In this document: positions 42,342 through 51,625 of the stretch, piece by piece
How positions within the stretch are numbered: position 1 is the first letter of the stretch
Layout: every line of letters starts with the position of its first letter
Origin: a bacterium
Lineage (GTDB): Bacteria; Campylobacterota; Campylobacteria; Campylobacterales; Sulfurimonadaceae
Assembly: GCA_018825665.1 (NCBI GenBank)
Contig: JAHJEG010000021.1
Location: 1-53,336 of the forward strand
Reading direction: 5' to 3'
Length of the DNA stretch: 53,336 nt
Translations under genes and position numbers: made by a program
The notes under the pieces: generated by a model
What the model was told of the DNA's origin: nothing
The model's database searches: none
Seen by the model: only the letters and a program-made list of their open reading frames with translations

Positions 42342-42458
42342 GGATAAATAATCTTTATAGTAAGGTATGAATATTCTATCACACATATGATAAATTTCAC
42401 TGAAATCCCGCAAGCCCTCTATAATGTATAAGAAGATGGTATAATTTCAATAAAAAAG

Positions 42459-43835
42459 ATGCATATGAACTCTAAAAACTTCAACACACTTCCCCTCTCC
42501 CAAGAGATGCTCACAAACCTCAACGAAATAGGCTACAAAGAGATGACGCCTATTCAGGGGGAGAGCCTGCCGCTGATACTTGAGGGCAAAGACCTTATCG
42601 CCCAGGCAAAAACAGGCAGCGGCAAAACTGCTGCATTCGGGATAGGACTGCTTAGCAAACTGGATGTAAAAAAGTTTCGCGTGCAGGCTCTTGTGCTTTG
42701 CCCTACGCGTGAGCTTGCCGACCAGGTGGCCAAAGAGCTTCGTATGCTTGCCAGATTTACACACAATGTGAAGATTTTGACACTTTGCGGGGGCGCTGCT
42801 TTTGGACCGCAGCTCGGTTCACTTCGTCACGGCGCACACATCATAGTGGGAACTCCAGGAAGGATCTTGAAGCATCTCAACAAAGACAGCTTGAGCCTTG
42901 AGAATCTTGAGACGCTCGTATTTGATGAGGCGGACAGGATGCTGGATATGGGTTTTATCGAAGAGATTGAAAAAGTTTTGCAATATGCTCCAAAAGAGAG
43001 ACAGACACTCCTGTTCTCGGCGACCTATACCGATGAGATCATGGCGATAAGCGACTCTGTACAAAAAGATGCGGTGAGCGTAAAAACGATAGAGACAGAG
43101 AGCGTAAACAAGATACTTGAGAGATTTTACGAAGCACAAAACGGCGATAAGCTGCGTACGCTTGTAAAGATATTCGCTACGTATAAACCGGAAAACGTGA
43201 TTGTCTTTACAAACACCAAGATAGAGGCAAAAGAGCTCGCGGAGAATCTGCAAAAACAAAAGATAGATGCTCTTGCGATCCACGGCGATTTGGAACAGTA
43301 CGAGAGAAATGATGTGTTGGTGCAGTTTGCCAATAAAAGCTGTCCGGTTTTGATAGCTACGGATGTAGCGGCACGCGGCCTTGATATCAAAGAGCTTTCA
43401 ATGGTCGTAAATTATGACCTGCCCCATACCGAGGAGACCTATACCCATCGTATAGGAAGAACCGGACGTGCAGGGCAAGAGGGCATCGCAATCACCCTTT
43501 ATGACAGTTACGAAATACAAAAAGCGCTTGAGTATAAAAACGAAGTGCGTATTTTTGAAGATGCGGATTCTTTGAAAAAAGAGAACGGTTTTGAGATGAA
43601 ACCGCAGTATGTCACCCTGGTTATCGAAGGGGGCAAAAAAGACAAGGTGCGTGCGGGAGATCTGCTTGGCGCGCTCACCGGAGATGCAGGTCTGGCCGGA
43701 AGCAGCATAGGCAAGATAGATATTTACGAGCGTCAGAGTTATGTGGCGATTGAAAATGCAAAAATACAGCAGGCACATGAGAGGCTTAAAAACGGAAAAA
43801 TCAAGGGTAAGAAGTTTTCTGTCTGGATACTCTAA
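42459..43835 (+). CDS. dbpA: DEAD-box RNA helicase DbpA
   Basis: DbpA remodels 23S rRNA during 50S assembly. The 458 residues carry the Q-motif region PIQGESLP, Walker A AKTGSGKT (50-57), DEAD, SAT, and HRIGRTGRAG. The C-terminal RNA-binding domain is the DbpA type: KVRAGDLLGALTGDAGL, IGKIDIYERQSYVAI and a GKKFSVWIL end. The start is the ATG at 42459; a second ATG two codons later is equally possible, and neither has a strong ribosome site. Confidence 0.92.
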   Translation: MHMNSKNFNTLPLSQEMLTNLNEIGYKEMTPIQGESLPLILEGKDLIAQAKTGSGKTAAFGIGLLSKLDVKKFRVQALVLCPTRELADQVAKELRMLARFTHNVKILTLCGGAAFGPQLGSLRHGAHIIVGTPGRILKHLNKDSLSLENLETLVFDEADRMLDMGFIEEIEKVLQYAPKERQTLLFSATYTDEIMAISDSVQKDAVSVKTIETESVNKILERFYEAQNGDKLRTLVKIFATYKPENVIVFTNTKIEAKELAENLQKQKIDALAIHGDLEQYERNDVLVQFANKSCPVLIATDVAARGLDIKELSMVVNYDLPHTEETYTHRIGRTGRAGQEGIAITLYDSYEIQKALEYKNEVRIFEDADSLKKENGFEMKPQYVTLVIEGGKKDKVRAGDLLGALTGDAGLAGSSIGKIDIYERQSYVAIENAKIQQAHERLKNGKIKGKKFSVWIL

Positions 43836-43847
43836 AGATTCCGCTCT

Positions 43848-44375
43848 ATGAAAAGACTAAAATATTTGAACCACTACAGCGAGCAGACACAGCTTCAGGT
43901 CCATTCCCTTATCAGGCATGACAAACTTGAAGCGCATCTGCTCCATAAATATAAAAGTCCACATGCCATGAAAACCGACAAGGCACTTTTTGCTTATGTG
44001 AGTGAACTGAAAAATGATTATATGAAAAAAACCTCGCCTTTGAGCAAGGTGATGTATGATGGAAAAATCAATGTTATCCACAATGCTTTGGGCACGCACC
44101 ATTTTATCTCAAGGGTGCAGGGCAGCAAGCTAAAAGCAAAAAATGAGATAAGGGTAGCCTCTATGTTTAAAAATGTCCCCGAGGAGTTTTTACGTATGAT
44201 AGTGGTGCATGAGCTTGCCCATTTTAAAGAAAAAGAGCATAACAAAGCTTTTTATAATCTCTGCTTGCACATGGAACCCTCGTACCATCAGTTTGAGTTT
44301 GATCTGCGACTGTATCTGACACATATGGATATGTCAGGCAAGATACAACAGTGGGCTAATCCATCCAGCGAGTAG
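43848..44375 (+). CDS. YgjP/WLM-type zinc metallopeptidase
   Basis: This 175-residue protein has the zinc motif HELAHFKEKEHN, with a third ligand likely in the same segment. This is typical of YgjP-like (DUF45) metal-dependent hydrolases. The physiological substrate is unknown. It follows dbpA by 12 bases. Its 3' end overlaps the convergent GNAT gene by 20 bases. The motif at 43959-43967 is read as Pro-His-Ala. Confidence 0.85.
   Translation: MKRLKYLNHYSEQTQLQVHSLIRHDKLEAHLLHKYKSPHAMKTDKALFAYVSELKNDYMKKTSPLSKVMYDGKINVIHNALGTHHFISRVQGSKLKAKNEIRVASMFKNVPEEFLRMIVVHELAHFKEKEHNKAFYNLCLHMEPSYHQFEFDLRLYLTHMDMSGKIQQWANPSSE
43959..43967 (+). repeat. Intragenic CCACATGCC copy in the YgjP-like gene
   Basis: Reads Pro-His-Ala. 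Confidence 0.9.
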
Positions 44376-44907
44376 GGTCGTAGCCGTCACTCGGACGTAT
44401 GACTTCCTGCTTTTTTAGCTTTTTTATCATTGTAAAAACTTCAGAATCATCTACGGGGCTTTTTCCCTCTGAATTTTCCGCTTGTACAAACCCGAATTTT
44501 TTATAAAAACTTACGGCCCTGGAATCTTTGAGAACACTCACGCTTATCTGTTCATACAGTGCAGCGGCTTCGAGTAAAAACTGCTCCATCATTGCAGAAC
44601 CTATTCCCTGATTTCTAAACCTGGGTAAAACGGCCATGGTAAGAACCGGCGTATTCTCATCTATAAAGGCGTTGGCATTATGCTCTTGGTTGAGCTTTCT
44701 TGACCAGATGGCACCCGCTATCTCATGCGCAACAAGCGCGTAGAGTCCAAGGTCTTTTCGCGTCAGGCCGTAAAAATCATTATAGATGCTCAGGGCGGGG
44801 AAATCCCCGAGTATTGCATCCGATTCATCGAGCCTGTAGGCAAAGGGAAGCATTTTTGTGGCGATTTTCTGCTCTGATGAGCGAAGGAAATAAAGTATTG
44901 GTTTCAT
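44356..44907 (-). CDS. GNAT-family N-acetyltransferase
   Basis: This 183-residue protein has the acetyl-CoA loop RFRNQGIGSAMMEQFL and a C-terminal VLKDSRAVSFYKKFGFV. Acceptor specificity is unknown. It lies nine bases after tex on the same strand, so the two are probably co-transcribed. Confidence 0.85.
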   Translation of the reverse strand: MKPILYFLRSSEQKIATKMLPFAYRLDESDAILGDFPALSIYNDFYGLTRKDLGLYALVAHEIAGAIWSRKLNQEHNANAFIDENTPVLTMAVLPRFRNQGIGSAMMEQFLLEAAALYEQISVSVLKDSRAVSFYKKFGFVQAENSEGKSPVDDSEVFTMIKKLKKQEVIRPSDGYDPTRWMD

Positions 44908-44915
44908 GTCCGCAA

Positions 44916-47015
44916 TTATATCAGGCTCAGCCCAATTTTACCCTTTTCACGGTCTATGCTGATAACCTCTATCTGCGGAAGGTATTGGTTGAGCGAAAGT
45001 ATCTCAAGCGGATGGGAGATTCTTTTAGGACTCATCTTTGAGATATGGATCATCCCGTCATTTTTCAGTCCTATATCCACAAAAGCGCCAAAATCAGCGA
45101 TATTTCGTACCACACCCGAGACAAAACTCCCCTCTTTGAGCATTTTTATATCGGTGATTCCCTCTTTAAAAGGGATGGCAGGAAGCTCTTCCCTGGGATC
45201 GAAGCCCGGTTTTAAAAGCTCTTTGATAATGTCTCTGAGCGTTTCAATTCCCACATGCCACGCGGAAGCTTTTTCATTTACATCAATCTTGCCCAAGTCC
45301 TCACCGACGAGCTTTTGGGCAATCTCATAGCTCTCAGGGTGGATACCGCTGTTGTCAAAGATATTCTTTCCCTCTTTGATACGGATAAATCCGGCTGCCT
45401 GCTCATACGCCTTTGCTCCGAGACCCTTTACTTTTAAAAGCTCCGACTTTGTTTTAAACGCCCCTTTTTCCTCTCTGTAGGCGATAATGTTTTGTGCCGT
45501 TTTTGCACCAAGGCCTGCAACATAGGAGAGCAGCGAAGCAGAAGCGGAGTTGATATCCACACCCACGCGGTTAACCAGATCCACCGTCACATCCGTGAGT
45601 TTTTTCTCCAGAAGTTTCTGGTCGACATCGTGCTGGTACTGTCCTATGCCCAAAGATTTTGGATCGATTTTTACAAGTGCCGCCATCGGGTCGCGAAGTC
45701 TTGCCGCGATAGATATTGCTCCGCGGATGGTTACATCAAGATTTGGATACTCTTGCGAAGCAATTTTTGAGGCAGAGTAGACAGAAGCCCCCGCTTCAGA
45801 GACTACGGTATAGCTTAACTTCACACCCTCCTCTTTGTTGAGACGGGCAAAAAATTCCTGTGTTTCTCTCGAAGCGGTCCCGTTTCCTATTGCCACGCCG
45901 GTGATGTTATACTTGTCGGCCAGGGCCAACACTTTTGTTTTGGATGTGTTATAGTCGTTTTTTGGCTCCGTAGGATAGATGAGAGCCGATTCTAAATATT
46001 TTCCGTTTTCATCAATCACGGCAAGTTTGCATCCGCTGACAAAAGCAGGGTCTACGCCCAAAAGAACTTTTCTGGTAACCGGGGGAGTCATCAATAGCTG
46101 ATTAAGATTCTTGCCAAAGACAGCAATGGCGGCAAGGTCGGCTTTTTCTTTTAGCTCACTTTGTACTTCACGCTCAATAGAGGGGAGCAGAAGTCTTTTC
46201 AGCCCATCTTGATACGCCTGAAAAAGAAGTTCAGAGAGCTCTGAATCATGGCGGGGGATCTTGTAGCGGCGGATATTTTCCTCGATTTTTTCGGTCTCAA
46301 GGATGATTTTTACGCCGAGCTGTTTTTCCTTCACTCCGCGCATAATCGCCAAATACCTGTGGGAAGGGATATAGGCCACTTTTTCAGAGTGGTCTATAAA
46401 GTTTGCAAACACCCCTTTTTCATCAAATGTTTTTGTTTTTTTTACTTCCAAAACCCCGAATCTCATCATGGAGTTTCGTATCGCCTCACGCTCACGAGGC
46501 AAGTCCGCATAGCGTTGGGCAAGGATATCCTGCGCGCCTTTTATAGCTTCTTCAACGGACTCTACGCTCCCTTTTACAAAACTTTTGGCATACTCGGTAA
46601 ACGATTGCAGGGAGCCAGCCCCGGCATGTGCGATCTTGTCTGCCAAAGGTGTCAAACCGTTTGCAATCGCAGTCGCGGCGCGTGAGCTTTTTTTTTCTTT
46701 AAAAGGTCTGTAGATATCTTCAAGGACTCTGAGGGTATCTGCTTCATCGATACTTTTTTTGAGTGCCTCACTCAATACGGCTCTCTCGGCGATAAGCCTG
46801 AGCACCTCCTCTTTTCGCTCCAAAAGTCTTTTGGAATTCAGATAAACATTTTCAAATGTACGCAATGCTTCATCATCCGCCGCACCCGTCATCTCTTTGC
46901 GGTAACGCGCGATAAAAGGGATGGTGGCACCCTCGTCCAGGAGTTTTAAGATATTATGTATATGCTCTTGTTTGAGCTTTGTTCTTTGTGTGAGCAGTGT
47001 AATCAGGTTTTGCAT
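44916..47015 (-). CDS. tex: Tex-family RNA-binding transcription factor
   Basis: This 699-residue protein has the full Tex layout. It comprises an N-terminal helical/HtH region, a YqgF-like RNase H domain (LLGVDPAFVSGCKLAVID), a double HhH (NSASASLLSYVAGLG), and a C-terminal S1 domain (SFVSGVVRNIADFGAFVDIGLK) ending in GLSLI. Tex affects transcription and stress phenotypes. The gene stands alone with the GNAT gene behind it. The motif at 45251-45259 is read as Trp-His-Val-Gly. Confidence 0.93.
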   Translation of the reverse strand: MQNLITLLTQRTKLKQEHIHNILKLLDEGATIPFIARYRKEMTGAADDEALRTFENVYLNSKRLLERKEEVLRLIAERAVLSEALKKSIDEADTLRVLEDIYRPFKEKKSSRAATAIANGLTPLADKIAHAGAGSLQSFTEYAKSFVKGSVESVEEAIKGAQDILAQRYADLPREREAIRNSMMRFGVLEVKKTKTFDEKGVFANFIDHSEKVAYIPSHRYLAIMRGVKEKQLGVKIILETEKIEENIRRYKIPRHDSELSELLFQAYQDGLKRLLLPSIEREVQSELKEKADLAAIAVFGKNLNQLLMTPPVTRKVLLGVDPAFVSGCKLAVIDENGKYLESALIYPTEPKNDYNTSKTKVLALADKYNITGVAIGNGTASRETQEFFARLNKEEGVKLSYTVVSEAGASVYSASKIASQEYPNLDVTIRGAISIAARLRDPMAALVKIDPKSLGIGQYQHDVDQKLLEKKLTDVTVDLVNRVGVDINSASASLLSYVAGLGAKTAQNIIAYREEKGAFKTKSELLKVKGLGAKAYEQAAGFIRIKEGKNIFDNSGIHPESYEIAQKLVGEDLGKIDVNEKASAWHVGIETLRDIIKELLKPGFDPREELPAIPFKEGITDIKMLKEGSFVSGVVRNIADFGAFVDIGLKNDGMIHISKMSPKRISHPLEILSLNQYLPQIEVISIDREKGKIGLSLI
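45251..45259 (+). repeat. Intragenic CCACATGCC copy in tex
   Basis: Opposite to the gene; in the gene frame it reads within Trp-His-Val-Gly. Confidence 0.9.
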
Positions 47016-47105
47016 ATGGGTTTCTTTTTTAAGGAATTATACTGTTAATTGGAAATAATGCATATGCGTGTTTTATAGTATGAAGTGAAGTTTATAAAAT
47101 AATTT

Positions 47106-47190
47106 GCATGTTTCACATGCGTATATAAAAAGAGTATTTGTCTCTATCCATCAGAACAATGATTATGGTAATATACATTACGGTAATATA
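47106..47190. repeat. Repeats upstream of the DUF234 ATPase gene
   Basis: In this AT-rich gap, GCATGT-TTC-ACATGC (47106-47120) is a perfect 6-bp hairpin that shares only the ACATGC core with the repeated 9-mer. GGTAATATA occurs twice, 15 bases apart (47167-47175 and 47182-47190), and may be an operator or a promoter-linked repeat. No gene is visible in the gap between tex and the ATPase gene. Confidence 0.4.
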
Positions 47191-47211
47191 TTTTACTAAA
47201 AGTGGGTTACG

Positions 47212-48516
47212 ATGAAATTTTATAATAGAGATGTGGAGCTGTCTAATTTACACACCATACAAGAGTCCTCTTTGGAGTCTTCTAAAATGAGTATAATCGT
47301 TGGCAGAAGAAGAATCGGAAAGACAAAGCTTATTAAAAAAGCGTATCCTGAGAGGGTTTATTTGTTTGTTTCCAAAAAAAATGAAGCCCTTTTATGCGAG
47401 GAGTTTGTTAGTATTGTTCAAGACACCCTAGGTATTAGAATATTCGGTACACTGAGTACATTTAAAGAGCTTTTTGAATATTTGATGGACTTGGCAAAAA
47501 CCCGTTCGTTCACTTTGGTGATAGACGAATTTCAGGAGTTTATCTCTATCAATCCAAGTATCTATTCAGATATGCAAAATATTTGGGATTCTTATAAAGA
47601 TATATCCAGGATGAATCTTGTTTTGAGCGGCTCAATCTATTCGCTTATGAATAAAATATTTGAAAACAAAAAAGAGCCTCTCTTTGGACGTGCAGACAAT
47701 AAGATCTCTCTCAAACCCTTTAGCGCGGATACGCTCAAAGAGATACTTCAAGATAACTATCCTGCATTTACAAATGATGATCTGCTCTCCTTTTATATCC
47801 TCACAGGCGGAGTGGCTAAATATGTGGAGATATTTGTGGATAACAAAGCATTTACGCTCGATGCGCAATTGAACCTTATATTTGATGAGTATTCTCTATT
47901 TTTGGAGGAGGGGAAAAATTTATTGATAGAAGAGTTTGGCAAAGAGTACACAAGCTATTTCTCCATACTTTCGCTTCTTGCCAATTCTAAAACATCAAGA
48001 ACTGAGATAGAGTCGATTTTAGGTAAGAATATAGGCGGCTATCTGGAGCGGCTTGAAAATGAATATACAATCATCAAAAAAGTAAAACCTATCTTTGCCA
48101 AAGAGGGAAGCAGAACCCAAAAATACGAAATTATTGATAACTTCTTTAATTTCTGGTTTAGATTTATTTATAAATATAAGAGCGCGATAGAGATAGAGAA
48201 TTATGCATATGTAAAAGATATAGTACGAAGAGACTATACGACCTACAGTGGCAAATTTCTGGAAAAATATTTTATCGAAAAGCTGAAATATTCTAAAAAA
48301 TACTCTCAAATAGGCACCTACTGGGAAAAGGGAAACCAAAATGAGATAGATATAGTCGCCCTTAACGAAAAAGAAAAGATAATCTTGCTGGCCGAAGTTA
48401 AAAGAAACAGACAAAAAATTGATTTACAAAAGCTCAGGGAGAAATCCGTAGCTCTGCTAAAAAAGCATACAAAATACAAAATAGACTTTGTCGCCTATTG
48501 TATAGAAGATATGTGA
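47212..48516 (+). CDS. Archaeal-type AAA ATPase with DUF234 domain
   Basis: This 434-residue protein has an N-terminal P-loop GRRRIGKTKLIKK (31-43) and Walker B TLVIDEFQEF (about 102-111). A winged-helix part and a C-terminal DUF234 nuclease-like domain (EIDIVALNEKEKIILLAEVK) follow, where the acidic residues and Lys fit a PD-(D/E)xK core. Families of this kind are common in archaea and scattered in bacteria, often mobile. The biological role is unclear. It is a lone gene, and the motif copy at 48549 lies 33 bases past its stop. Confidence 0.82.
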   Translation: MKFYNRDVELSNLHTIQESSLESSKMSIIVGRRRIGKTKLIKKAYPERVYLFVSKKNEALLCEEFVSIVQDTLGIRIFGTLSTFKELFEYLMDLAKTRSFTLVIDEFQEFISINPSIYSDMQNIWDSYKDISRMNLVLSGSIYSLMNKIFENKKEPLFGRADNKISLKPFSADTLKEILQDNYPAFTNDDLLSFYILTGGVAKYVEIFVDNKAFTLDAQLNLIFDEYSLFLEEGKNLLIEEFGKEYTSYFSILSLLANSKTSRTEIESILGKNIGGYLERLENEYTIIKKVKPIFAKEGSRTQKYEIIDNFFNFWFRFIYKYKSAIEIENYAYVKDIVRRDYTTYSGKFLEKYFIEKLKYSKKYSQIGTYWEKGNQNEIDIVALNEKEKIILLAEVKRNRQKIDLQKLREKSVALLKKHTKYKIDFVAYCIEDM

Positions 48517-48548
48517 TTGCGGGCAAAGCAGTCTGTTTGAGCAAACTT

Positions 48549-48557
48549 CCACATGCC
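48549..48557 (+). repeat. Solitary intergenic CCACATGCC copy
   Basis: This single copy, TTCCACATGCCGG, lies between the DUF234 ATPase and the 73-residue gene. It is not paired. It adds to the six intergenic copies in the window. Confidence 0.85.
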
Positions 48558-48619
48558 GGCCTTGTAATTGCCATCCCAATTAGTCCTTAAAATTAATTTT
48601 TTCAAATTTATTTCTATGA

Positions 48620-48650
48620 TATAATATATTCAAATGAAGAGGAGGATATT
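48620..48650 (+). promoter_or_regulatory. Promoter and strong ribosome site of the 73-residue gene
   Basis: TATAAT (48620-48625) lies just before the AGGAGG-type ribosome site that precedes the ATG at 48651. No good -35 is seen, only a T-run, as is usual in Campylobacterota promoters. The short leader and strong site suggest high expression. Confidence 0.6.
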
Positions 48651-48872
48651 ATGAATGTTGCTCGTTATCTATTCCAATCGCCTTACTCAAGCCCTGTTCA
48701 AGTCGGCAGACCTGATACAAGTGTAAAAAAAGAGGAGTCTTCGGGCGGTGGTGCCGAGTTGAATTTGCAGAGCCAGTCTGCAAGGGATGCGCAAAGCTTT
48801 CAGGCTACGCAAATCAAAGAGGTACAGCCTACGGTGGACGCATCTCAGGCACTTTTGGACGTATACGCCTAA
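48651..48872 (+). CDS. Small Ser/Gln-rich protein of unknown function
   Basis: I do not recognise this 73-residue protein. It has no signal peptide, membrane segment or Cys. It is rich in Ser, Gln and Val and looks disordered in the middle (KKEESSGGGAE), with a helical end DASQALLDVYA. It has its own TATAAT promoter and a strong AGGAGG. It lies 10 bases before the end of the convergent modC gene. Confidence 0.7.
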   Translation: MNVARYLFQSPYSSPVQVGRPDTSVKKEESSGGGAELNLQSQSARDAQSFQATQIKEVQPTVDASQALLDVYA

Positions 48873-48882
48873 CACACTTCTT

Positions 48883-49737
48883 TTAGCAGTGGCTTATCGA
48901 GGGTGAAAATGCCTTTGTGCCGACATTTACGTTTTGCCCGATTTTAAAGCTTTTGGCTTCGTTGGCATCTAGGACCACTTCGACTATCTGTTGCCCTATG
49001 GCTACGACGGCTATAAAAATCACATCCGCTTTTATTATGTCCAGAAGTTCCCCTTTGAAGGTGAATTTCTGGCTTCCTTTGGTTTTTAGAAGCATCTCTT
49101 TTGGAGTGCCGTTTTGGATGATGTTTCCATGCTCCAGAACGATCACGCGGTTTGCCAGACGGTAAATTTCACTGGGGTCGTGGCTTACCATTATCGTGGT
49201 AGTTTTGAACTCTTTGTGCAAAGATAAAATATCATGCTGCAGTTTTGTCCTCATCTGCGGGTCAAGGGCGGAGAGAGGTTCATCCATAAGCAGGACTTTT
49301 GGACGGTTCATCAAAGCGCGGCAAAGCGAGACTCTTTGTTTTTGCCCTCCGCTGAGGGTATTTGGCATACGGTTTTTCAGCTCACCGAGCTGGGTGATTT
49401 GCAGGAGATGGTCCGCGAGCTCCTTGTCTTTTTTTACATACAGGAGGTTTTGCTCTACGCTCATATTTGCAAAGAGGGCATAGTCCTGAAAGACAAATCC
49501 GATTTTGCGATGTTGCGGGGGGAGCTTTTTTGAAGCATCCAGCCAGGGGATTCCCGATACGCTGATTGTACCACGGGCATCTTCAAGCCCTGCCAAAATA
49601 CGCAAAAGGGTGGTCTTACCGCTTCCGCTTACTCCCGCAAGAGCCAGAAACTCTCCCTCTTGAATCCCTATATTTACATTGAGCTCTATATCTCCGCTGC
49701 TGCCGTGCAGCTTTTTTTTCACATCAAGATGTATCAT
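48883..49737 (-). CDS. modC: Molybdate ABC transporter ATPase
   Basis: This 284-residue ATPase has Walker [13 protein letters not shown] (35-46), signature [12 protein letters not shown], Walker [14 protein letters not shown], and a C-terminal TOBE-like molybdate-sensing part. It powers ModB import of molybdate. It overlaps modB by 4 bases (ATGA) and is last in the mod operon. Confidence 0.95.
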   Translation of the reverse strand: MIHLDVKKKLHGSSGDIELNVNIGIQEGEFLALAGVSGSGKTTLLRILAGLEDARGTISVSGIPWLDASKKLPPQHRKIGFVFQDYALFANMSVEQNLLYVKKDKELADHLLQITQLGELKNRMPNTLSGGQKQRVSLCRALMNRPKVLLMDEPLSALDPQMRTKLQHDILSLHKEFKTTTIMVSHDPSEIYRLANRVIVLEHGNIIQNGTPKEMLLKTKGSQKFTFKGELLDIIKADVIFIAVVAIGQQIVEVVLDANEAKSFKIGQNVNVGTKAFSPSISHC

Positions 49738-50420
49738 ACGTGGACTCCGAATTTACGGTTTTGGTGCTGGTTGAACAGATACACCCCGAGCAAAACCAAA
49801 AAGCTTATGGCAAGCATAATAGCGCTGTAGATATGGGCAGATCCATAGTCCATAACCTCCACAAACTCATAAATGGCGACGGAAGCCACTTTGGTCTCTC
49901 CCGGAATTGAACCGCCGACCATTAAAACCACGCCGAATTCGCCTACGGTATGGGCGAAGGTTATGATGAGCGCAGTTATGAGGGCCGGTTTGATATTGGG
50001 CAGGGCGACGTTGAAGATGGTCGCAATCTTTCCTTTTCCGGCTATATAGGAAGCTTCAAGCATATTTTTGTTCAATGATTCAAAACCCCCCTGAAGCGGC
50101 TGCACCATAAATGGGAAAGAGTAGAACACGCTGGCAATGACAAGACCCGAAAAAGTAAAAACCATTTTTATACCCAAAGTCTCTTCAAAAAAAGCGCCCA
50201 GCGGCGAGTTATGAGACAGAGCAAAGAGTATATAAAACCCCAAAACGGAAGGGGGCAGGACTATTGGCAGGGAGACTACAGCCTCGATTATAGGCTTGAA
50301 ACGGTTTTTTGTCTGACTCAGCCACCAGCTTAGAGGCAGTGCGATAATAAAAAGAATGACAGTGGTGATGCCTGCTAGTTTAAACGATAATAAAAATGGT
50401 TCAAAATCAAGTTCGCTCAA
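49734..50420 (-). CDS. modB: Molybdate ABC transporter permease
   Basis: This 228-residue inner-membrane permease has about five or six helices and the cytoplasmic EAA-like loop [26 protein letters not shown], shown here only in part as [10 protein letters not shown]...LPNIKPAL. It follows mop by eight bases and overlaps modC. Confidence 0.94.
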   Translation of the reverse strand: MSELDFEPFLLSFKLAGITTVILFIIALPLSWWLSQTKNRFKPIIEAVVSLPIVLPPSVLGFYILFALSHNSPLGAFFEETLGIKMVFTFSGLVIASVFYSFPFMVQPLQGGFESLNKNMLEASYIAGKGKIATIFNVALPNIKPALITALIITFAHTVGEFGVVLMVGGSIPGETKVASVAIYEFVEVMDYGSAHIYSAIMLAISFLVLLGVYLFNQHQNRKFGVHV

Positions 50421-50428
50421 AATAACTC

Positions 50429-50830
50429 CTATTCGTTTTGCAGGGATACTATGGATATATCGCTTGCTTTTATCAGTGCGATGACAGCATCACCGGCTTT
50501 TATATTCATTCGAGATGCGGATCTTTGGGTGATGATGCTCTCAATCACACTCCCTTGTATGCGTATTTTCACGCTGCACAGGATTGTGCCGCTCTCAACA
50601 CTCTCAACGATCCCCTCAATCTGATTGGAGATGCTTATCCCCTTTTGCGGAGTTTTTGCAAGAGAGATATTTGTGGCTTTTGCCCCAATGATGACCTTCG
50701 TTGCGACCTTGAGTTTTTCATTGAGTTCAAGCGAGACCATGCTTATCTGCGTCGAAGACGTATTCAATAAAACTGCTGAAATATTTTCGTATTGCTCAAT
50801 CTCTGCAATCTCGGCGTTGATATAGTTCAT
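50429..50830 (-). CDS. Molybdenum-binding TOBE (Mop) protein
   Basis: This 133-residue protein is made of two Mop/TOBE-like halves; the second ([18 protein letters not shown] to [12 protein letters not shown]) is the clearer. Such proteins bind molybdate and serve as a store or sensor. It overlaps modA by 4 bases and lies eight bases before modB. Confidence 0.85.
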   Translation of the reverse strand: MNYINAEIAEIEQYENISAVLLNTSSTQISMVSLELNEKLKVATKVIIGAKATNISLAKTPQKGISISNQIEGIVESVESGTILCSVKIRIQGSVIESIITQRSASRMNIKAGDAVIALIKASDISIVSLQNE

Positions 50831-51573
50831 TGCGTGATATAACCGTATTTTTTGAAGATATCTTTTGCTTCATCACCTAAGATAAAATCATAAAAAGCTT
50901 TGTACAGGGGATCGTGTTTTGAATACTCAAGTAAAACTATCCCCTGTCGTATCGGAGTGTAAAGCTTGGGGTCGACATCTTTATAGTGTGTGTCCTCTTT
51001 GTAGTGTCTCATGTTTTGGCTGTAGAGGGATGATTTTGCGATGAGCCCAATATCCGCCGCCGTTACGGAGTAGGCAACCGTTTGGGAGATGCTCTCTGCA
51101 TAGACCAGTTTGTCTTTTATACTCTCATAGATACCGGCTTTTTGCATAGCCTCCAGAGCGGCTTTGCCATAGGGAGCGGTCTTGGGATTTGCTATTGCTA
51201 TTTTTTGAATGCTTTGGGAGTTCAAAAGGGAGATACCTCTGCCAAAATCCTGTTTTTTTACGCTCAGATAGGCCAAGGCTCCCTCGGCATAGACCACAGG
51301 TTTTGTGATGGCGATCTTGTCTTTATAAAGAGCTTCGGGAAAGTCCATGTTGGCGGACATAAAAAGACCGTAGGGCGCACCGTTTTTAATCTGAGCGGTA
51401 AGTTTGCCGCTGCTCCCCAGTGTTACGCGCACCTTTGTTTGCGGATATTTGCTGACAAACACGGCTTTGAGCTCATCTATTGCATAGCTTACATTGGCGG
51501 CAACGGCGACGTTTATCTCTTGTGCCATCAGAGGGTGGAGCGTCAAAAGAAGTAAAAAGAGTATTTTTTTCAT
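50827..51573 (-). CDS. modA: Molybdate-binding periplasmic protein
   Basis: This 248-residue protein has a Sec signal (MKKILFLLLLTLHPLMA). The mature start INVAVAANVSYAIDELKAVF, the TLGSSGKLTAQIKNG and the FMSANMDFPEAL segment are typical of ModA. It captures molybdate or tungstate in the periplasm for ModBC. Confidence 0.95.
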   Translation of the reverse strand: MKKILFLLLLTLHPLMAQEINVAVAANVSYAIDELKAVFVSKYPQTKVRVTLGSSGKLTAQIKNGAPYGLFMSANMDFPEALYKDKIAITKPVVYAEGALAYLSVKKQDFGRGISLLNSQSIQKIAIANPKTAPYGKAALEAMQKAGIYESIKDKLVYAESISQTVAYSVTAADIGLIAKSSLYSQNMRHYKEDTHYKDVDPKLYTPIRQGIVLLEYSKHDPLYKAFYDFILGDEAKDIFKKYGYITQ

Positions 51574-51625
51574 TGTATTTTTCCTTTATAAAATATTTGC
51601 ATATATTATTCTAAAATACGATTCT

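Noticed and set aside
47106-47120. GCATGT-TTC-ACATGC hairpin as a further motif pair
   Set aside because: It shares only the ACATGC core and lacks the outer CC/GG, so it is kept apart from the 20 exact copies.
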